From assembly GCA_963773055.1 (NCBI GenBank), contig CAVYZL010000006.1, positions 434,001-498,000 of the forward strand: a DNA stretch of 64,000 nucleotides, given 5' to 3'. This DNA is from PALSA-612 sp963773055. Its GTDB lineage: Bacteria > Actinomycetota > Thermoleophilia > Gaiellales > Gaiellaceae. The notes under the pieces were generated by a model, which did not search any database, had not been told where the DNA came from, and was given only the letters and a program-made list of their open reading frames with translations. A program made the translations under genes and the position numbers. This document shows, one piece after another, positions 1 to 8,115 of the stretch; position 1 is the first letter of the stretch, and each line of letters opens with the position of its first letter.

Positions 1-191
1 GGGAGGTCGCCCGCCTTGAAGAAGAACGCGTACGGCGGCGCGCCGTCCTTCGGCGTGAAGACGTACTTGTACGGGAGGCCGACCGCGCCGTCGGGCGGCG
101 GCGGGAACTCGTTCACGGCGAAGCCGCTCGCGGCGCTGGCGACGATGCCTGCGAGAACGACTGAGAGAGCGACGATCCGGGCGAGTCGCAT
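1..191 (-). CDS. Secreted protein, N-terminal fragment (runs off window)
   Basis: The first 63 codons of a minus-strand gene are present and the rest lies outside the window. The start ATG is preceded by a GGGAG ribosome binding site. Residues 1-24 form a signal peptide (basic MRLAR, hydrophobic core, small residues ASAASGFA). The mature start is proline-rich (NEFPPPPDGAVGLPY) and runs into a stretch of the type APPYAFFF. This resembles the opening of putative Ig-like (He-PIG type) repeats seen in large secreted actinobacterial proteins, but too little is visible to assign a family. Export is well supported; function is unknown. Confidence 0.6.
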   Translation of the reverse strand, partial: MRLARIVALSVVLAGIVASAASGFAVNEFPPPPDGAVGLPYKYVFTPKDGAPPYAFFFKAGDL

Positions 192-205
192 AGCTCCCGT
201 ACAGG

Positions 206-328
206 CTAGCGATTCCGGCGCCAGAGCAGGAACGAGAGCGGGAGGAACGCGGCGAGCGTGAGATAGGGCATCAGCGCCAGCCGGGAGCCGGCGATCATGC
301 GCTTCTGCGTCTCGCCGGATCCCGCCAT
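206..328 (-). CDS. Possible 40-aa small membrane protein
   Basis: A short minus-strand frame lies between carbamate kinase and the secreted-protein fragment, ending 14 nt before the latter's start. It has a polar first 16 residues, then one hydrophobic segment (about residues 17-35) and a basic end WRRNR, the usual shape of a single-pass small membrane protein. No clear ribosome binding site precedes the ATG and I know no family for it. It could equally be the degraded tail of a longer gene, because the frame stays open some way upstream. Confidence 0.25.
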   Translation of the reverse strand: MAGSGETQKRMIAGSRLALMPYLTLAAFLPLSFLLWRRNR

Positions 329-372
329 CCACCAGACAGCCGCAGGAACGGCCCGGAAAGTTCCCGCCGGCT

Positions 373-1302
373 TCAGGCCGGTTCGACCAGCGTGCCCGCC
401 TCGCCGGCGACGATCGCGCCGATGTCGGCGAGCGCGCCGATCGCCGCCGGGCGCCGGGTCTCTTCGGCGAACGCGCAGGCTGCTTCGACCTTCGGGCCCA
501 TCGAGCCGGAAGGGAAGTCGTGGCTACGTAGCTCCTCGACGGTCGTCCGGCGAAGAGGCCGCTCGGCGGGCGTACCCCAGTCGAGGTACACGGCGTCGAC
601 GTCCGTCGCCATCACGAACAGATCGGCGCCGATCTCGCGCGCGAGGAGCGCGCTCGCGCGGTCCTTGTCGACGATCACCTCGGCGCCGACCAGCGTTCGC
701 GTCCCGTCCTTCGCGTACATCGTCGGGATGCCGCCGCCGCCCGCGCAGATCACGATCGCCCCCTTCTCGAGCAGCCACTTGATCGGGCGGTGCTCGAAGA
801 TCCGCGTGGGAGCGGGGGAGGGGACGACGCGCCGCCAGTGCTCGCCGTCGAGCTTGAAGACCCAGCCGTGGTCTGCCTCGAGCTGCTTTGCCTCGGCCTC
901 GTCGTAGATCGGGCCGATGAACTTCGTCGGATCATCAAAGGCGGGATCATCGGGATCGACCTCGACCATCGTCAGGATCGTCGCGAACGGCACCTCGAAC
1001 GGCAGAAGATTGCCGAGCTCCTGCTCGATCAGATAGCCGATCATCCCCTCCGTCTCGGCGGCGAGGATGTCGAGCGGGTATGGCTCGCCCTTCTCGTACG
1101 CGGCCGCCTGGAGCGCGAGCAGGCCGACCTGTGGACCGTTGCCGTGCGAGAGGACGAGCCGGTGTCGTTCGGCGACAGGAGCGAGGGCTTCCGCGGCGGC
1201 GCGGACGTTCGCGCGCTGGACGGCTGCGGTCATCGGCTCGCCGCGCCGCAGCAGGGCGTTTCCGCCCAGCGCGACGAGGATGATGCCGCCGTCGGAGGCC
1301 AT
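373..1302 (-). CDS. arcC: Carbamate kinase
   Basis: Cytoplasmic amino-acid-kinase-fold enzyme that transfers phosphate between carbamoyl phosphate and ADP to give ATP, ammonia and CO2. At 309 residues it has the normal family length. Visible signatures are the N-terminal ALGGNALL phosphate-binding loop (about residues 11-18), SHGNGPQVG (about 52-60), a glycine-rich AGGGGIP loop and the IVDKDRASALLA segment of the nucleotide site. No arginine deiminase or ornithine carbamoyltransferase gene is next to it, so whether it serves arginine fermentation or another carbamoyl phosphate source cannot be told. The start ATG has only a weak upstream ribosome binding site. Confidence 0.93.
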   Translation of the reverse strand: MASDGGIILVALGGNALLRRGEPMTAAVQRANVRAAAEALAPVAERHRLVLSHGNGPQVGLLALQAAAYEKGEPYPLDILAAETEGMIGYLIEQELGNLLPFEVPFATILTMVEVDPDDPAFDDPTKFIGPIYDEAEAKQLEADHGWVFKLDGEHWRRVVPSPAPTRIFEHRPIKWLLEKGAIVICAGGGGIPTMYAKDGTRTLVGAEVIVDKDRASALLAREIGADLFVMATDVDAVYLDWGTPAERPLRRTTVEELRSHDFPSGSMGPKVEAACAFAEETRRPAAIGALADIGAIVAGEAGTLVEPA

Positions 1303-1360
1303 TGCTCACGGTTCTCGCTGCCGCGGGCGGTTCCTACCGGAGATCTGCGACGATCGACGC

Positions 1361-1450
1361 ATGGCCGCAGGGGACGACGCCGGACGGCGCCCCGATGATC
1401 TGCTCGAGACCGTCGAGGCGCGCCTGGACCGTCTCGAGGCGGCTACCTGA
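1361..1450 (+). CDS. Possible 29-aa acidic helix-forming peptide
   Basis: A tiny plus-strand frame sits in the 154-nt gap between two minus-strand genes. The peptide has a GRRPDDLLETVEARL-type heptad pattern with alternating charged and leucine positions, typical of an amphipathic helix, and then stops. No ribosome binding site and no TAnnnT box stand just upstream. It may be a genuine micro-gene, the remnant of a longer coiled-coil gene, or chance. It is listed only because the codon pattern looks coding. Confidence 0.2.
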   Translation: MAAGDDAGRRPDDLLETVEARLDRLEAAT

Positions 1451-1456
1451 GCGGGC

Positions 1457-1993
1457 TCATCTGACGCGCGAGCCGAAGTCCGCGGTCACGATCGTCACGT
1501 CGAGACCGTGGAAGTCGCCCTGGGCCGCGTCCGCGTGGACGGCCGAGAGGCCGAGCTCGCGAAAGTCACGGTCGAGCAGGATCCTGCGGTGGTCCGGGCT
1601 CCGGAGCCACATCTGGACCGCCTCTTTTGCACCGATGTCCGGCGACATCCAGAGCAGGTTCTCGCCGACATGCCACGAGTGGTAGCCCGAGGCGCGGTAG
1701 TAGTACTTCAGCCTGCGCCAGAAGGGTCCCCCGTCGGCGGACGAGTGGCGGAAAAAGCCCTTGAGCGCCATCGCGCGCGAGTGGCGGAGCGCTGCCGTGC
1801 CGAGCGGCGCCGATGCGCGCAGGGAGCCGAGCCCTCTCGCGTGTCTGACGCGATTGACCTCGACGAGGATCGACCGGTTCAGGTCGATGCGCTGGGTGAC
1901 CGTCGGCTTGCGGTTCTCGCTCGTGCGGGCGCCGGCTGTGCCGGCCACGACGCATACGAGGACAGCGGGGATCAGGGCGAGCTTTAGCCTCAC
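1457..1993 (-). CDS. Secreted CAP-domain (SCP/PR1-like) protein
   Basis: 178 residues with a GTG start. A signal peptide covers about residues 1-22 (hydrophobic ALIPAVLVCVVAGTAGA). The mature part is one CAP domain: the LVEVNRVRHARGL helix, a HSRAMALKGFFRHSS segment with the conserved His, the GENLLW motif carrying the conserved Glu, and an SPDHRRILLDRDFRELGL stretch matching the CAP 'HR..IL...F.E.G' signature. Bacterial CAP proteins are extracellular and mostly of unknown function. The gene is divergent from the thiolase gene, with a shared 100-nt promoter region. Confidence 0.85.
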   Translation of the reverse strand: MRLKLALIPAVLVCVVAGTAGARTSENRKPTVTQRIDLNRSILVEVNRVRHARGLGSLRASAPLGTAALRHSRAMALKGFFRHSSADGGPFWRRLKYYYRASGYHSWHVGENLLWMSPDIGAKEAVQMWLRSPDHRRILLDRDFRELGLSAVHADAAQGDFHGLDVTIVTADFGSRVR

Positions 1994-2081
1994 GGAGTTG
2001 GCATCGGCGTTCGCGCGCCCGGCATCGAGCCGCCCTCCCTCGTCGGGGCTACCTCGATCGAGGGACGCGACGCACCGCGGC

Positions 2082-2087
2082 TAGTCT
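2082..2087 (+). promoter_or_regulatory. -10 box (TAGTCT), thiolase gene
   Basis: TAGTCT fits the actinobacterial TAnnnT -10 consensus and ends 6 nt before the GTG start. Transcription would therefore begin at or next to the start codon (leaderless mRNA). No ribosome binding site is visible. Inference from spacing only. Confidence 0.5.
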
Positions 2088-2093
2088 CCGGGC

Positions 2094-3245
2094 GTGAGCC
2101 GCTCGGTGATCGTCTCTGCCGTCCGCACGCCCTTCGGGCGTCTCGGCGGCGCGCTTGCGGCGAAGCCGGCGACCGAGCTCGGAGCGATCGCCGTTCGCGC
2201 TGCCGTCGAGCGAGCCGGGCTCGAGGGCGCCGACGTCGAGTACGTGATCATCGGCCAGGTGCTGCAGGGCGGCGTCGGCCAGGCCCCTGCGCGGCAGGCG
2301 GCGATCGGCGCGGGGCTGCCGATCCAGGTGCCCTCTGACACGATCAACAAGGTCTGCGCGTCGAGCGTCCGGGCGGTCGAGATCGCGGACCAGATGATCC
2401 GTGCAGGCGACCACGACGTCGTCGTCGCCGGCGGCATGGAGTCGATGTCGAACGCCCCGTTTGCACTCGCCAAGGCGCGGTTCGGCTACAAGCTTGGCGA
2501 CGGGACGCTCGTCGATCTGATGGTGCACGACGGTCTCGAGTCGAGCTTCGATGGCCGGCACATGGTCGAGCAGGCGTCGTTCGTGTCGCGCGAGCTCGGC
2601 ATCGGCCGCGAGGAGCAGGACGCGTGGGCCCTCCGCTCCCACGAGCGTGCCGTGCGTGCGATCGACGAAGGCCTGTTCGCGGACGAGATCGTGTCTGTGG
2701 GTGAGGTCTCGGTGGACGAGGGGCCGCGGCGGGACACGTCGCTCGAGAAGCTCGCCTCACTGCCGCCGGTCTTCGATCGCGAGGGAACGACGACTGCGGG
2801 CAACGCCCCCGGCGTCAACGACGGGGCCGGTGCGCTCGTCGTCACGAGCGAGGGGTTCGCGAAGGAGCGCGGGCTCGAGGTGCTCGCGACGATCGTCTCG
2901 CACGGCTACGTCGCCGACGAGTTCGCGTATCTCGCGCGGACGCCCGGCGGCGCCGGGAATCAGGCGCTCGAGCGCGCCGGGAAGACGATCGGGGACGTCA
3001 AGCGCGTCGAGGTCAACGAGGCGTTCTGCTCGGTCGCGCTCCACTCCGTCGAGCTGCTCGACGCCGACCCGGAGATGGTGAACGTCAACGGCGGCGCGGT
3101 CGCGCTCGGCCATCCGATCGGCGCCTCGGGCGCGCGCATCCTCTCGACGATGGTCCACGAGCTGCGCCGAAACGGCGGCGGGCTCGGCCTCGCGGCGATC
3201 TGCTCCGGCGGCGGCCAGGGCGACGCGCTACTGATCGAGGTCTAG
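2094..3245 (+). CDS. Acetyl-CoA C-acetyltransferase (thiolase)
   Basis: 383-residue thiolase with both active-site cysteines and the catalytic histidine: NKVCASS (Cys88, acyl acceptor), GHPIGASGARI (His) and the C-terminal AICSGGGQGDA (second Cys). It interconverts two acetyl-CoA and acetoacetyl-CoA, and in this setting probably does the final thiolytic step of butyryl-CoA oxidation. The GTG start is set by the start-proximal -10 box. The stop codon overlaps that of the convergent CapK-like gene within one CTAG. Chain-length specificity cannot be read from the sequence. Confidence 0.92.
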   Translation: MSRSVIVSAVRTPFGRLGGALAAKPATELGAIAVRAAVERAGLEGADVEYVIIGQVLQGGVGQAPARQAAIGAGLPIQVPSDTINKVCASSVRAVEIADQMIRAGDHDVVVAGGMESMSNAPFALAKARFGYKLGDGTLVDLMVHDGLESSFDGRHMVEQASFVSRELGIGREEQDAWALRSHERAVRAIDEGLFADEIVSVGEVSVDEGPRRDTSLEKLASLPPVFDREGTTTAGNAPGVNDGAGALVVTSEGFAKERGLEVLATIVSHGYVADEFAYLARTPGGAGNQALERAGKTIGDVKRVEVNEAFCSVALHSVELLDADPEMVNVNGGAVALGHPIGASGARILSTMVHELRRNGGGLGLAAICSGGGQGDALLIEV

Positions 3246-4588
3246 CCAGTAGGCGAGTCGAGCAGCACGATCGGACGGTACTTCTTGCCCGGTTCGATCT
3301 CGACGTCCTCGACGTACGTCGCCCCCACCGCATAGCCGCCCAGGATCTCGCGGACTGCGTCCTCCGCCACGGGCGCGGCACGGTCGAACGCTGCGCGGTC
3401 GACGGTGGCGAGCCGGAGCTCGAACGACGTGCCCGTCAGCTGGACGAGCTGGTAGCGGACGACGCCGGCGATGCCGCTGACCGCCATCGTCACGCCGAAC
3501 GGACCCATCAGCGATCCGTCCGCGAGCGTCACGTACTCGCTGACCCGCCCTTCGAGCTCCGCGAGCACCTTCGAGGTCCGGCCGCAGCCGCAGAGCTCCG
3601 TCGAGATCCTCCCGAGGTCGCCGATCCGGTAGTTGAGGAGGACACTGCCGCGGTTGACGAGGTTCGAGAGCACGATCTCGCCAGGCTGGCCGTCGGGCAC
3701 GGGTGCGCCGGCGGGATCGACGATCGTCACGTGGCAGAGGTCCTCGTGGAGGTGGAAGCCTTCACGCCGCTCGCAGTAGAAGCCGATCTTCAGCGACTCC
3801 ATCGCGCTGTAGCGCGAGACGACGGGGATGCCGAAGTGCTCTTCGATCAGGCGCCGGCCGCTGGGCGACATGTGATCCCACGTGTAGAGGAGCATCTTCG
3901 GCTGGTGCTTCGGCCCGCCGCGGTCGACGGCGGCGCGAAAGTACGCCTCGAGATGCGAGCCGCAGCCCATCAGGACGTCCGGACGAATAGCGTCGATGTC
4001 CGCGTCGACGCGCTCGGGCGTGTGGGCGCCGAGCACCGCCCGCCGGAAGCGGGGGCGAAACGGGCGGAAGCTGGAGCGGTCCATCATTCCCCGCACGCGG
4101 TCGACGTTCTCCGGCGAGTCCGAGCCCAGGTAGAGCCGCGTGTAGCGGAGACGCTTGCCGACGAGCCCCGCCTCGACCATCCGCTCGCGCTCGGCGTACG
4201 CGACGTTGAGCAGCACCGAGCGGCGGTCGTGGAGGAGCCGGAGCGGCACGCCCGTCGTGCCCGTCGACTGGAGCACGAGGCCGTCGCGCTCGCTCGCGTC
4301 GTCGGAGCGGAAACGCTCCGGGTCGCGCAGCACCTCGTCGCGGGGGACGACCGGTAGCCGGGCGAGGTCGTCGGCGCCTCGAATCTCGCGTGCATCGATC
4401 CCTTCGCACCGGAGGAGGTCGCGGTAATGGGGCACGTGGGCGGCGGCGTGCTCGACCGTCTCGGCGACGCGCCGGTCGCGCCGCTCGAGCAGCTGCTCGC
4501 GCGGCACGAAGAGCGCCCTGCGCTGACCGAGCGCGGCGCGCGCGATCGTCGCCATGCCGGCCGTCCTCGTCACGATCCCGCCGCTCAT
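3242..4588 (-). CDS. PaaK/CapK-like AMP-forming adenylate/CoA ligase
   Basis: Member of the phenylacetate-CoA ligase / CapK branch of the AMP-dependent ligases, about 448 residues. It shows the phosphate-binding loop LQSTGTTGVPLRLLHD, SRYSAMESLKIGF and the NYRIGDLGRIS segment containing the adenylate-binding Asp, followed by a Cys-rich ELCGCGRTS stretch typical of CapK proteins. The chosen ATG overlaps the upstream acetyltransferase stop (ATGA); an ATG 18 nt further upstream at 4606 is the alternative. It is the last of three translationally coupled genes (methyltransferase, acetyltransferase, ligase). CapK-type ligases occur in capsule and secondary-metabolite loci, so a cell-surface or metabolite-tailoring role is more likely than phenylacetate degradation; the substrate is unknown. 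Confidence 0.8.
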   Translation of the reverse strand: MSGGIVTRTAGMATIARAALGQRRALFVPREQLLERRDRRVAETVEHAAAHVPHYRDLLRCEGIDAREIRGADDLARLPVVPRDEVLRDPERFRSDDASERDGLVLQSTGTTGVPLRLLHDRRSVLLNVAYAERERMVEAGLVGKRLRYTRLYLGSDSPENVDRVRGMMDRSSFRPFRPRFRRAVLGAHTPERVDADIDAIRPDVLMGCGSHLEAYFRAAVDRGGPKHQPKMLLYTWDHMSPSGRRLIEEHFGIPVVSRYSAMESLKIGFYCERREGFHLHEDLCHVTIVDPAGAPVPDGQPGEIVLSNLVNRGSVLLNYRIGDLGRISTELCGCGRTSKVLAELEGRVSEYVTLADGSLMGPFGVTMAVSGIAGVVRYQLVQLTGTSFELRLATVDRAAFDRAAPVAEDAVREILGGYAVGATYVEDVEIEPGKKYRPIVLLDSPTG

Positions 4589-5160
4589 GCCACTGGATCG
4601 CCCCATCCGAACGACCGCCGCCACGGTCCGAGCCCGTACCAGCCAATTCGGCCGAGGCGTAGATACCCCGCCTTCTCGTAGGCGCGCCGGCCGGCGTGGT
4701 TCTCGGCGAGGACGCCGGCGACGATCCGGCGCTTCCCTTCCACCGCAAGCGTGGCTGCGAGCCGTGTGCCGGCGGCGCCCGAGACGCCCTGGCCGCGCAT
4801 CGACGGCTCGGTGTGCGTCTCCGAGAGGTAGACGTCCTCGTCGGAGAGCGCGAGCCATGTATCGAGGTACTCGACGTAGGCGCGACCCTCTGCGATCCAG
4901 CGCGACGAGACGACGCGGTCGTCCTGCCAGGCGGCGAAGCAGCGGTCGCCGCGCGCTAGCCGGACCTGCTCCTGCTCGTCCCGCGGCGTGGTCAGGAACG
5001 CGTATTCGAGCGAGAGTGGCGTCTCGCGGAGCGCAGGCGGAGGGCGCAGGTCGAGCGCGACGAGCTCGAGCCGGCGGTAGAGGCGTAGCCGGGCGAGCGC
5101 GCCGAACCAGACGCCGCGGATGCCCTCCTCCCGAAGCAGCTCGCGCGTCCGGCGGATCAA
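4585..5160 (-). CDS. GNAT-family N-acetyltransferase
   Basis: About 191 residues. The C-terminal half has the GNAT acetyl-CoA binding region: THTEPSMRGQGVSGAAGTRL, matching the (Q/R)xxGx(G/A) loop, followed by the beta-strand and helix VLAENHAGRRAYEKAGY. The only sensible start is a TTG overlapping the TGA of the upstream methyltransferase gene; this explains the coupling and the lack of its own ribosome binding site. The substrate is unknown. Position between a SAM methyltransferase and a CapK-like ligase suggests modification of the same small molecule or glycan. Confidence 0.75.
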   Translation of the reverse strand: MIRRTRELLREEGIRGVWFGALARLRLYRRLELVALDLRPPPALRETPLSLEYAFLTTPRDEQEQVRLARGDRCFAAWQDDRVVSSRWIAEGRAYVEYLDTWLALSDEDVYLSETHTEPSMRGQGVSGAAGTRLAATLAVEGKRRIVAGVLAENHAGRRAYEKAGYLRLGRIGWYGLGPWRRSFGWGDPVA

Positions 5161-5936
5161 GCCTGCTTGACGGCGAGGGCGGCGACGAACTGCGCCGTTA
5201 CGTTTCGCGTGCGGTAGTCGCCGAGCCGCTCGGCCGAGAGCAGCGCGCTGAGGTGCGAGGGGCGCACGGGCGAGACGGCGCCGAGGCCGAGGACAGCCAT
5301 GCGCGGCACGTGCATCAGCGTCGCGGTTCTCTGGACGCTCAGTCCGGCGCGGGCCAGCCGGCGCTCGAGCCCGGCCGCGCTGCATGTCGCGCCGACGTAG
5401 CAGGGTACGAGACGGATGCTCGCGAGCCAGCGCCAGGGAATCGCGTTCCGGAGGGAGACGAGCGGGTTGGACGCGTTGTCGAGCGTCACGAGCAGCCGTC
5501 CACCCGGCGCGAGCACGCGCGCGAGCTCGCCGAGTCCGACCTCCAGCTCGGCGAGCGTGTGGAAGTGGTCGAGCGTCGAGCACGAGACGACCGCTTCGAA
5601 TGACCCGTCGGGGAACGGCAGGCGCCGGACGTCCGCCTGCTCGGCCTCGAGCTCGGGGTAGCGGCTGGCGGCCGCCTCGACGACGGCGTCGGAGACGTCG
5701 ATCCCGTGAACCTCGTCGGCGAGCTCCTGCAGACACGGATAGAGGCCCGAGCCGACCGCCTCGTCGAAGAGGTCCGTCTTCAGCAGGCGGTGCGGGCGGG
5801 GACCCTTGACGAGCCACGCCTCGGCCAGTCGGGCGTTCAGCTCGTCGGCATAGGCGCGAAGCAACCGATGCCCGCGCGTCCGAGGCCAGTCCGCGACGGC
5901 GGACTCCCACGTCGCCGTGGTCTGGAGATCGACCAT
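5157..5936 (-). CDS. Class I SAM-dependent methyltransferase
   Basis: 259 residues. The Rossmann methyltransferase core is visible: a degenerate motif I region (DLFDEAVGSGLYPCLQEL), EVHGIDVSDAVVEAA (acidic motif II), EQADVRRLPFPDGSFEAVVS (motif III / Methyltransf_11 type) and LARVLAPGGRLLVTLD. It is the first gene of a three-gene minus-strand operon with an acetyltransferase and a CapK-like ligase. It is divergent from the 3-hydroxyacyl-CoA dehydrogenase with only 25 nt between starts, so the two promoters overlap; TAACGT on the minus strand about 8 nt before the ATG is a possible -10. Methyl acceptor unknown. Confidence 0.8.
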   Translation of the reverse strand: MVDLQTTATWESAVADWPRTRGHRLLRAYADELNARLAEAWLVKGPRPHRLLKTDLFDEAVGSGLYPCLQELADEVHGIDVSDAVVEAAASRYPELEAEQADVRRLPFPDGSFEAVVSCSTLDHFHTLAELEVGLGELARVLAPGGRLLVTLDNASNPLVSLRNAIPWRWLASIRLVPCYVGATCSAAGLERRLARAGLSVQRTATLMHVPRMAVLGLGAVSPVRPSHLSALLSAERLGDYRTRNVTAQFVAALAVKQA

Positions 5937-5949
5937 GGGCGGCAGACGT

Positions 5950-5955
5950 TAGCCT
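5950..5955 (+). promoter_or_regulatory. -10 box (TAGCCT), 3-hydroxybutyryl-CoA dehydrogenase gene
   Basis: TAGCCT ends 6 nt before the GTG start, the same spacing as at the thiolase gene. It lies inside the 25-nt divergent gap, so it must overlap the promoter of the methyltransferase operon. Confidence 0.45.
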
Positions 5956-5961
5956 CTCGCC

Positions 5962-6792
5962 GTGGATTTCGAGCATGTCCTCGTCGTCGGGGCAGGACAG
6001 ATGGGCGCCGGGATCGCGCAGGTCGCCGCCGCCTCGGGGCGCCGCGTCTCGCTCTACGACTCGGTGCCGGGCGCGGTCGAGCGCGGCCTCGGCGCCATGG
6101 AGAAGAGCCTCGGGAAGCTCGCCGAGAAGGGAGGCGCGGATCCGGCCGACGTGCTCGCGCGCGTCGAGCCGGTCGAGGCGATCGTCCCCGCGGAGCTGAT
6201 GATCGAAGCCGTCGTCGAGGACCCGGCGGTCAAGGAGGCGATCTTCCGCGAGGCGGACAGGATCCTTCCGCCCGAGGCGATCCTCGCGTCCAACACCTCC
6301 TCCATCCCCATTGCCACGCTGGCGGCCGCAACCGCACGGCCGCCACAGGTGATCGGCATGCACTTCTTCAACCCCGTGCCTGTGATGAGCCTCGTCGAGG
6401 TCGTGCGCGCGCCGCTGACCTCCGACGAGACGGCCGCTGCGATCGTCGAGCTCGCCCGCGAGCTCGGCAAGACGCCCGCCGAGGCCAACGACTTTCCCGG
6501 CTTCGTCTCGAACCGCATCTTGATGCCGTTCATCAACGAGGCTGCGCTCGCCCTCGAGGGCGGTGTCGCCGGCGCGGAGGCGATCGACACAATCGCGAAA
6601 CTCGGCTTCAACCACCCGATTGGCCCTCTGGCACTCGCGGATCTGATCGGGCTCGACACGTGCGTCGCGATCATGGAGGTGCTCCGTGACGGGCTCGGCG
6701 ACGAGAAGTATGCACCTGCTCCGATCCTCCGCGAGCTCATCGCCGCCGGCCACCTCGGCCGCAAGTCCGGCCACGGCTTCTACGAGTACTAG
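5962..6792 (+). CDS. 3-hydroxybutyryl-CoA dehydrogenase
   Basis: 276-residue NAD(P)-dependent dehydrogenase of the short 3-hydroxyacyl-CoA dehydrogenase family. The N-terminal dinucleotide site VVGAGQMGAGIAQVAA is intact, as are the catalytic-His segment IGMHFFNPVPVM, FPGFVSNRILMPFINEA and the C-terminal NHPIGPLALADLIGLDT of the dimerisation domain. It oxidises 3-hydroxybutyryl-CoA to acetoacetyl-CoA (or the reverse), one step before the thiolase encoded 2 kb upstream. The GTG start is supported by an upstream TAGCCT box. Cofactor preference (NAD or NADP) cannot be decided by eye. Confidence 0.92.
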   Translation: MDFEHVLVVGAGQMGAGIAQVAAASGRRVSLYDSVPGAVERGLGAMEKSLGKLAEKGGADPADVLARVEPVEAIVPAELMIEAVVEDPAVKEAIFREADRILPPEAILASNTSSIPIATLAAATARPPQVIGMHFFNPVPVMSLVEVVRAPLTSDETAAAIVELARELGKTPAEANDFPGFVSNRILMPFINEAALALEGGVAGAEAIDTIAKLGFNHPIGPLALADLIGLDTCVAIMEVLRDGLGDEKYAPAPILRELIAAGHLGRKSGHGFYEY

Positions 6793-6912
6793 CTCTTGGT
6801 ACAACGGGAGGCGTGCGAGCCGTGGCGCTTCTCCTCGGTGCACGCGTCATCTGGCGACTCGCCGGACTGCGCTTCGCGTCCTCGACAGCCTCCGCGTGAC
6901 GCGCCGAGGGGG

Positions 6913-8064
6913 CTAGTCGACCTTGACGCGCCGGAACATCGCGTAGAAGACGACGTCGTAGACGCTCTTGACGGCGCCCGCGATCACGAACGGCGCGCCG
7001 AGCCAGATCGCGAGAGTCGCACCGCCGACGAGCGGGCCGACGGGCCGCGTCAGATAACGCGCCGTGTTCGTGTACGCGGCGGCGGCCGTGCGCTCCGATG
7101 GGTCGACGACGACCGCGACGTACGCCTGACGTGCGGGCACGTCCATCTGGCTGAGGACGTAGCGCGAGAGGAGCAGGACGAGCGCTACGGGGAACGTCGG
7201 CGCGAATGCGATCGCGGCGAGCAGGACGTTCGAGGGCAGGTGTGTGAAGACCATCGTTCGTAGCAGGCCGATCCGATGTGAAAGCCGCACCGCGATCTGG
7301 AACGACGCCGCCTGGATGAAGCCGATCGCGAGGAAGACGATCGCGAGCGTCTGGTGCGAGGTGCCGAACTTGAGCGCGAACCAGTACGCGATGAACGACT
7401 GGACGACGAAGCCGCCGCCGAAGCTGTCGAGCGCGAACAGGGCGGACAGTCTGGCCACGATGCTCTTCGACTTGTGGAGCGTGGGACGTCCTTCGAGCGT
7501 CAGCTCGCGACCGCCCTCGACCGTCTCGGACAGCGGCCAGACCGCGATCAGCGCCACGAGCGCCGCGATCGGATAGACGAGCAGCCAGAGGCGCGAGGCG
7601 GCGAAGAACGCGGCGAGTGCGCCGAACGAGCCCGCGAGCGTGGCGACCGTGTTGTACGTCCCGAAGAGCGACGCGACGTTCGCGTCGGCCGCGGCGTGTG
7701 GGAGCATCGCCTGCTCGAGCGAGGTCAGGGGCCCCGATTCGACGATGTCAGCCGAGACCGTGCCCGTCAGCGCGGCGACGATCAGCAGCGGGAGCGAGTC
7801 AGTGAGCGCGAAGACGAGGCCCGCGCAGGCCATGCCGATGAGCAGGGCGCGGTACGCGCGACGTCGTCCGATCCGGTCGCCGTAGCGCGCGAGGACGATC
7901 GACGCGAGCGCCACACCCGCCAGCATCGCCGTGAACACGAGCCCGACCTGGGTCGTCGAGAGCCCCGACTTCTCCAGCGAGACGCCGATCACGATGCTGC
8001 CGAGGCCGTACACGACGCCGCGCGCGGCCTGGGCAAGGAGGATGCGTCGAGCGTCGGGGCTCAT
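6913..8064 (-). CDS. MFS transporter
   Basis: 383-residue integral membrane protein with about 12 hydrophobic segments and the MFS loop 2-3 motif in the form LARYGDRIGRRRAYRALL (about residues 58-75). Other members of the set are GLVFTAMLAG near the N-terminus and a C-terminal half of similar layout. Drug efflux or metabolite export are both possible; no substrate clue comes from neighbours. It is convergent with the 3-hydroxybutyryl-CoA dehydrogenase gene (120-nt gap, no strong terminator seen) and divergent from the acyl-CoA dehydrogenase gene, only 51 nt between starts. Confidence 0.85.
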   Translation of the reverse strand: MSPDARRILLAQAARGVVYGLGSIVIGVSLEKSGLSTTQVGLVFTAMLAGVALASIVLARYGDRIGRRRAYRALLIGMACAGLVFALTDSLPLLIVAALTGTVSADIVESGPLTSLEQAMLPHAAADANVASLFGTYNTVATLAGSFGALAAFFAASRLWLLVYPIAALVALIAVWPLSETVEGGRELTLEGRPTLHKSKSIVARLSALFALDSFGGGFVVQSFIAYWFALKFGTSHQTLAIVFLAIGFIQAASFQIAVRLSHRIGLLRTMVFTHLPSNVLLAAIAFAPTFPVALVLLLSRYVLSQMDVPARQAYVAVVVDPSERTAAAAYTNTARYLTRPVGPLVGGATLAIWLGAPFVIAGAVKSVYDVVFYAMFRRVKVD

Positions 8065-8100
8065 CGGGGTGCACCGCCGGGTGACCGTTTCGGCCGTTCA

Positions 8101-8106
8101 TATACT
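8101..8106 (+). promoter_or_regulatory. -10 box (TATACT), acyl-CoA dehydrogenase gene
   Basis: TATACT lies 9 nt before the ATG, so transcription would start at or within a few nucleotides of the start codon. No ribosome binding site precedes the ATG, consistent with a leaderless or nearly leaderless message. Confidence 0.55.
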
Positions 8107-8115
8107 CGCGCAGAA

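Noticed and set aside
4585..6843. A 752-codon minus-strand open frame
   Set aside because: Only its last 192 codons (the GNAT gene) are real; the rest is the Arg-rich shadow of the methyltransferase and dehydrogenase genes on other frames, typical of very GC-rich DNA.
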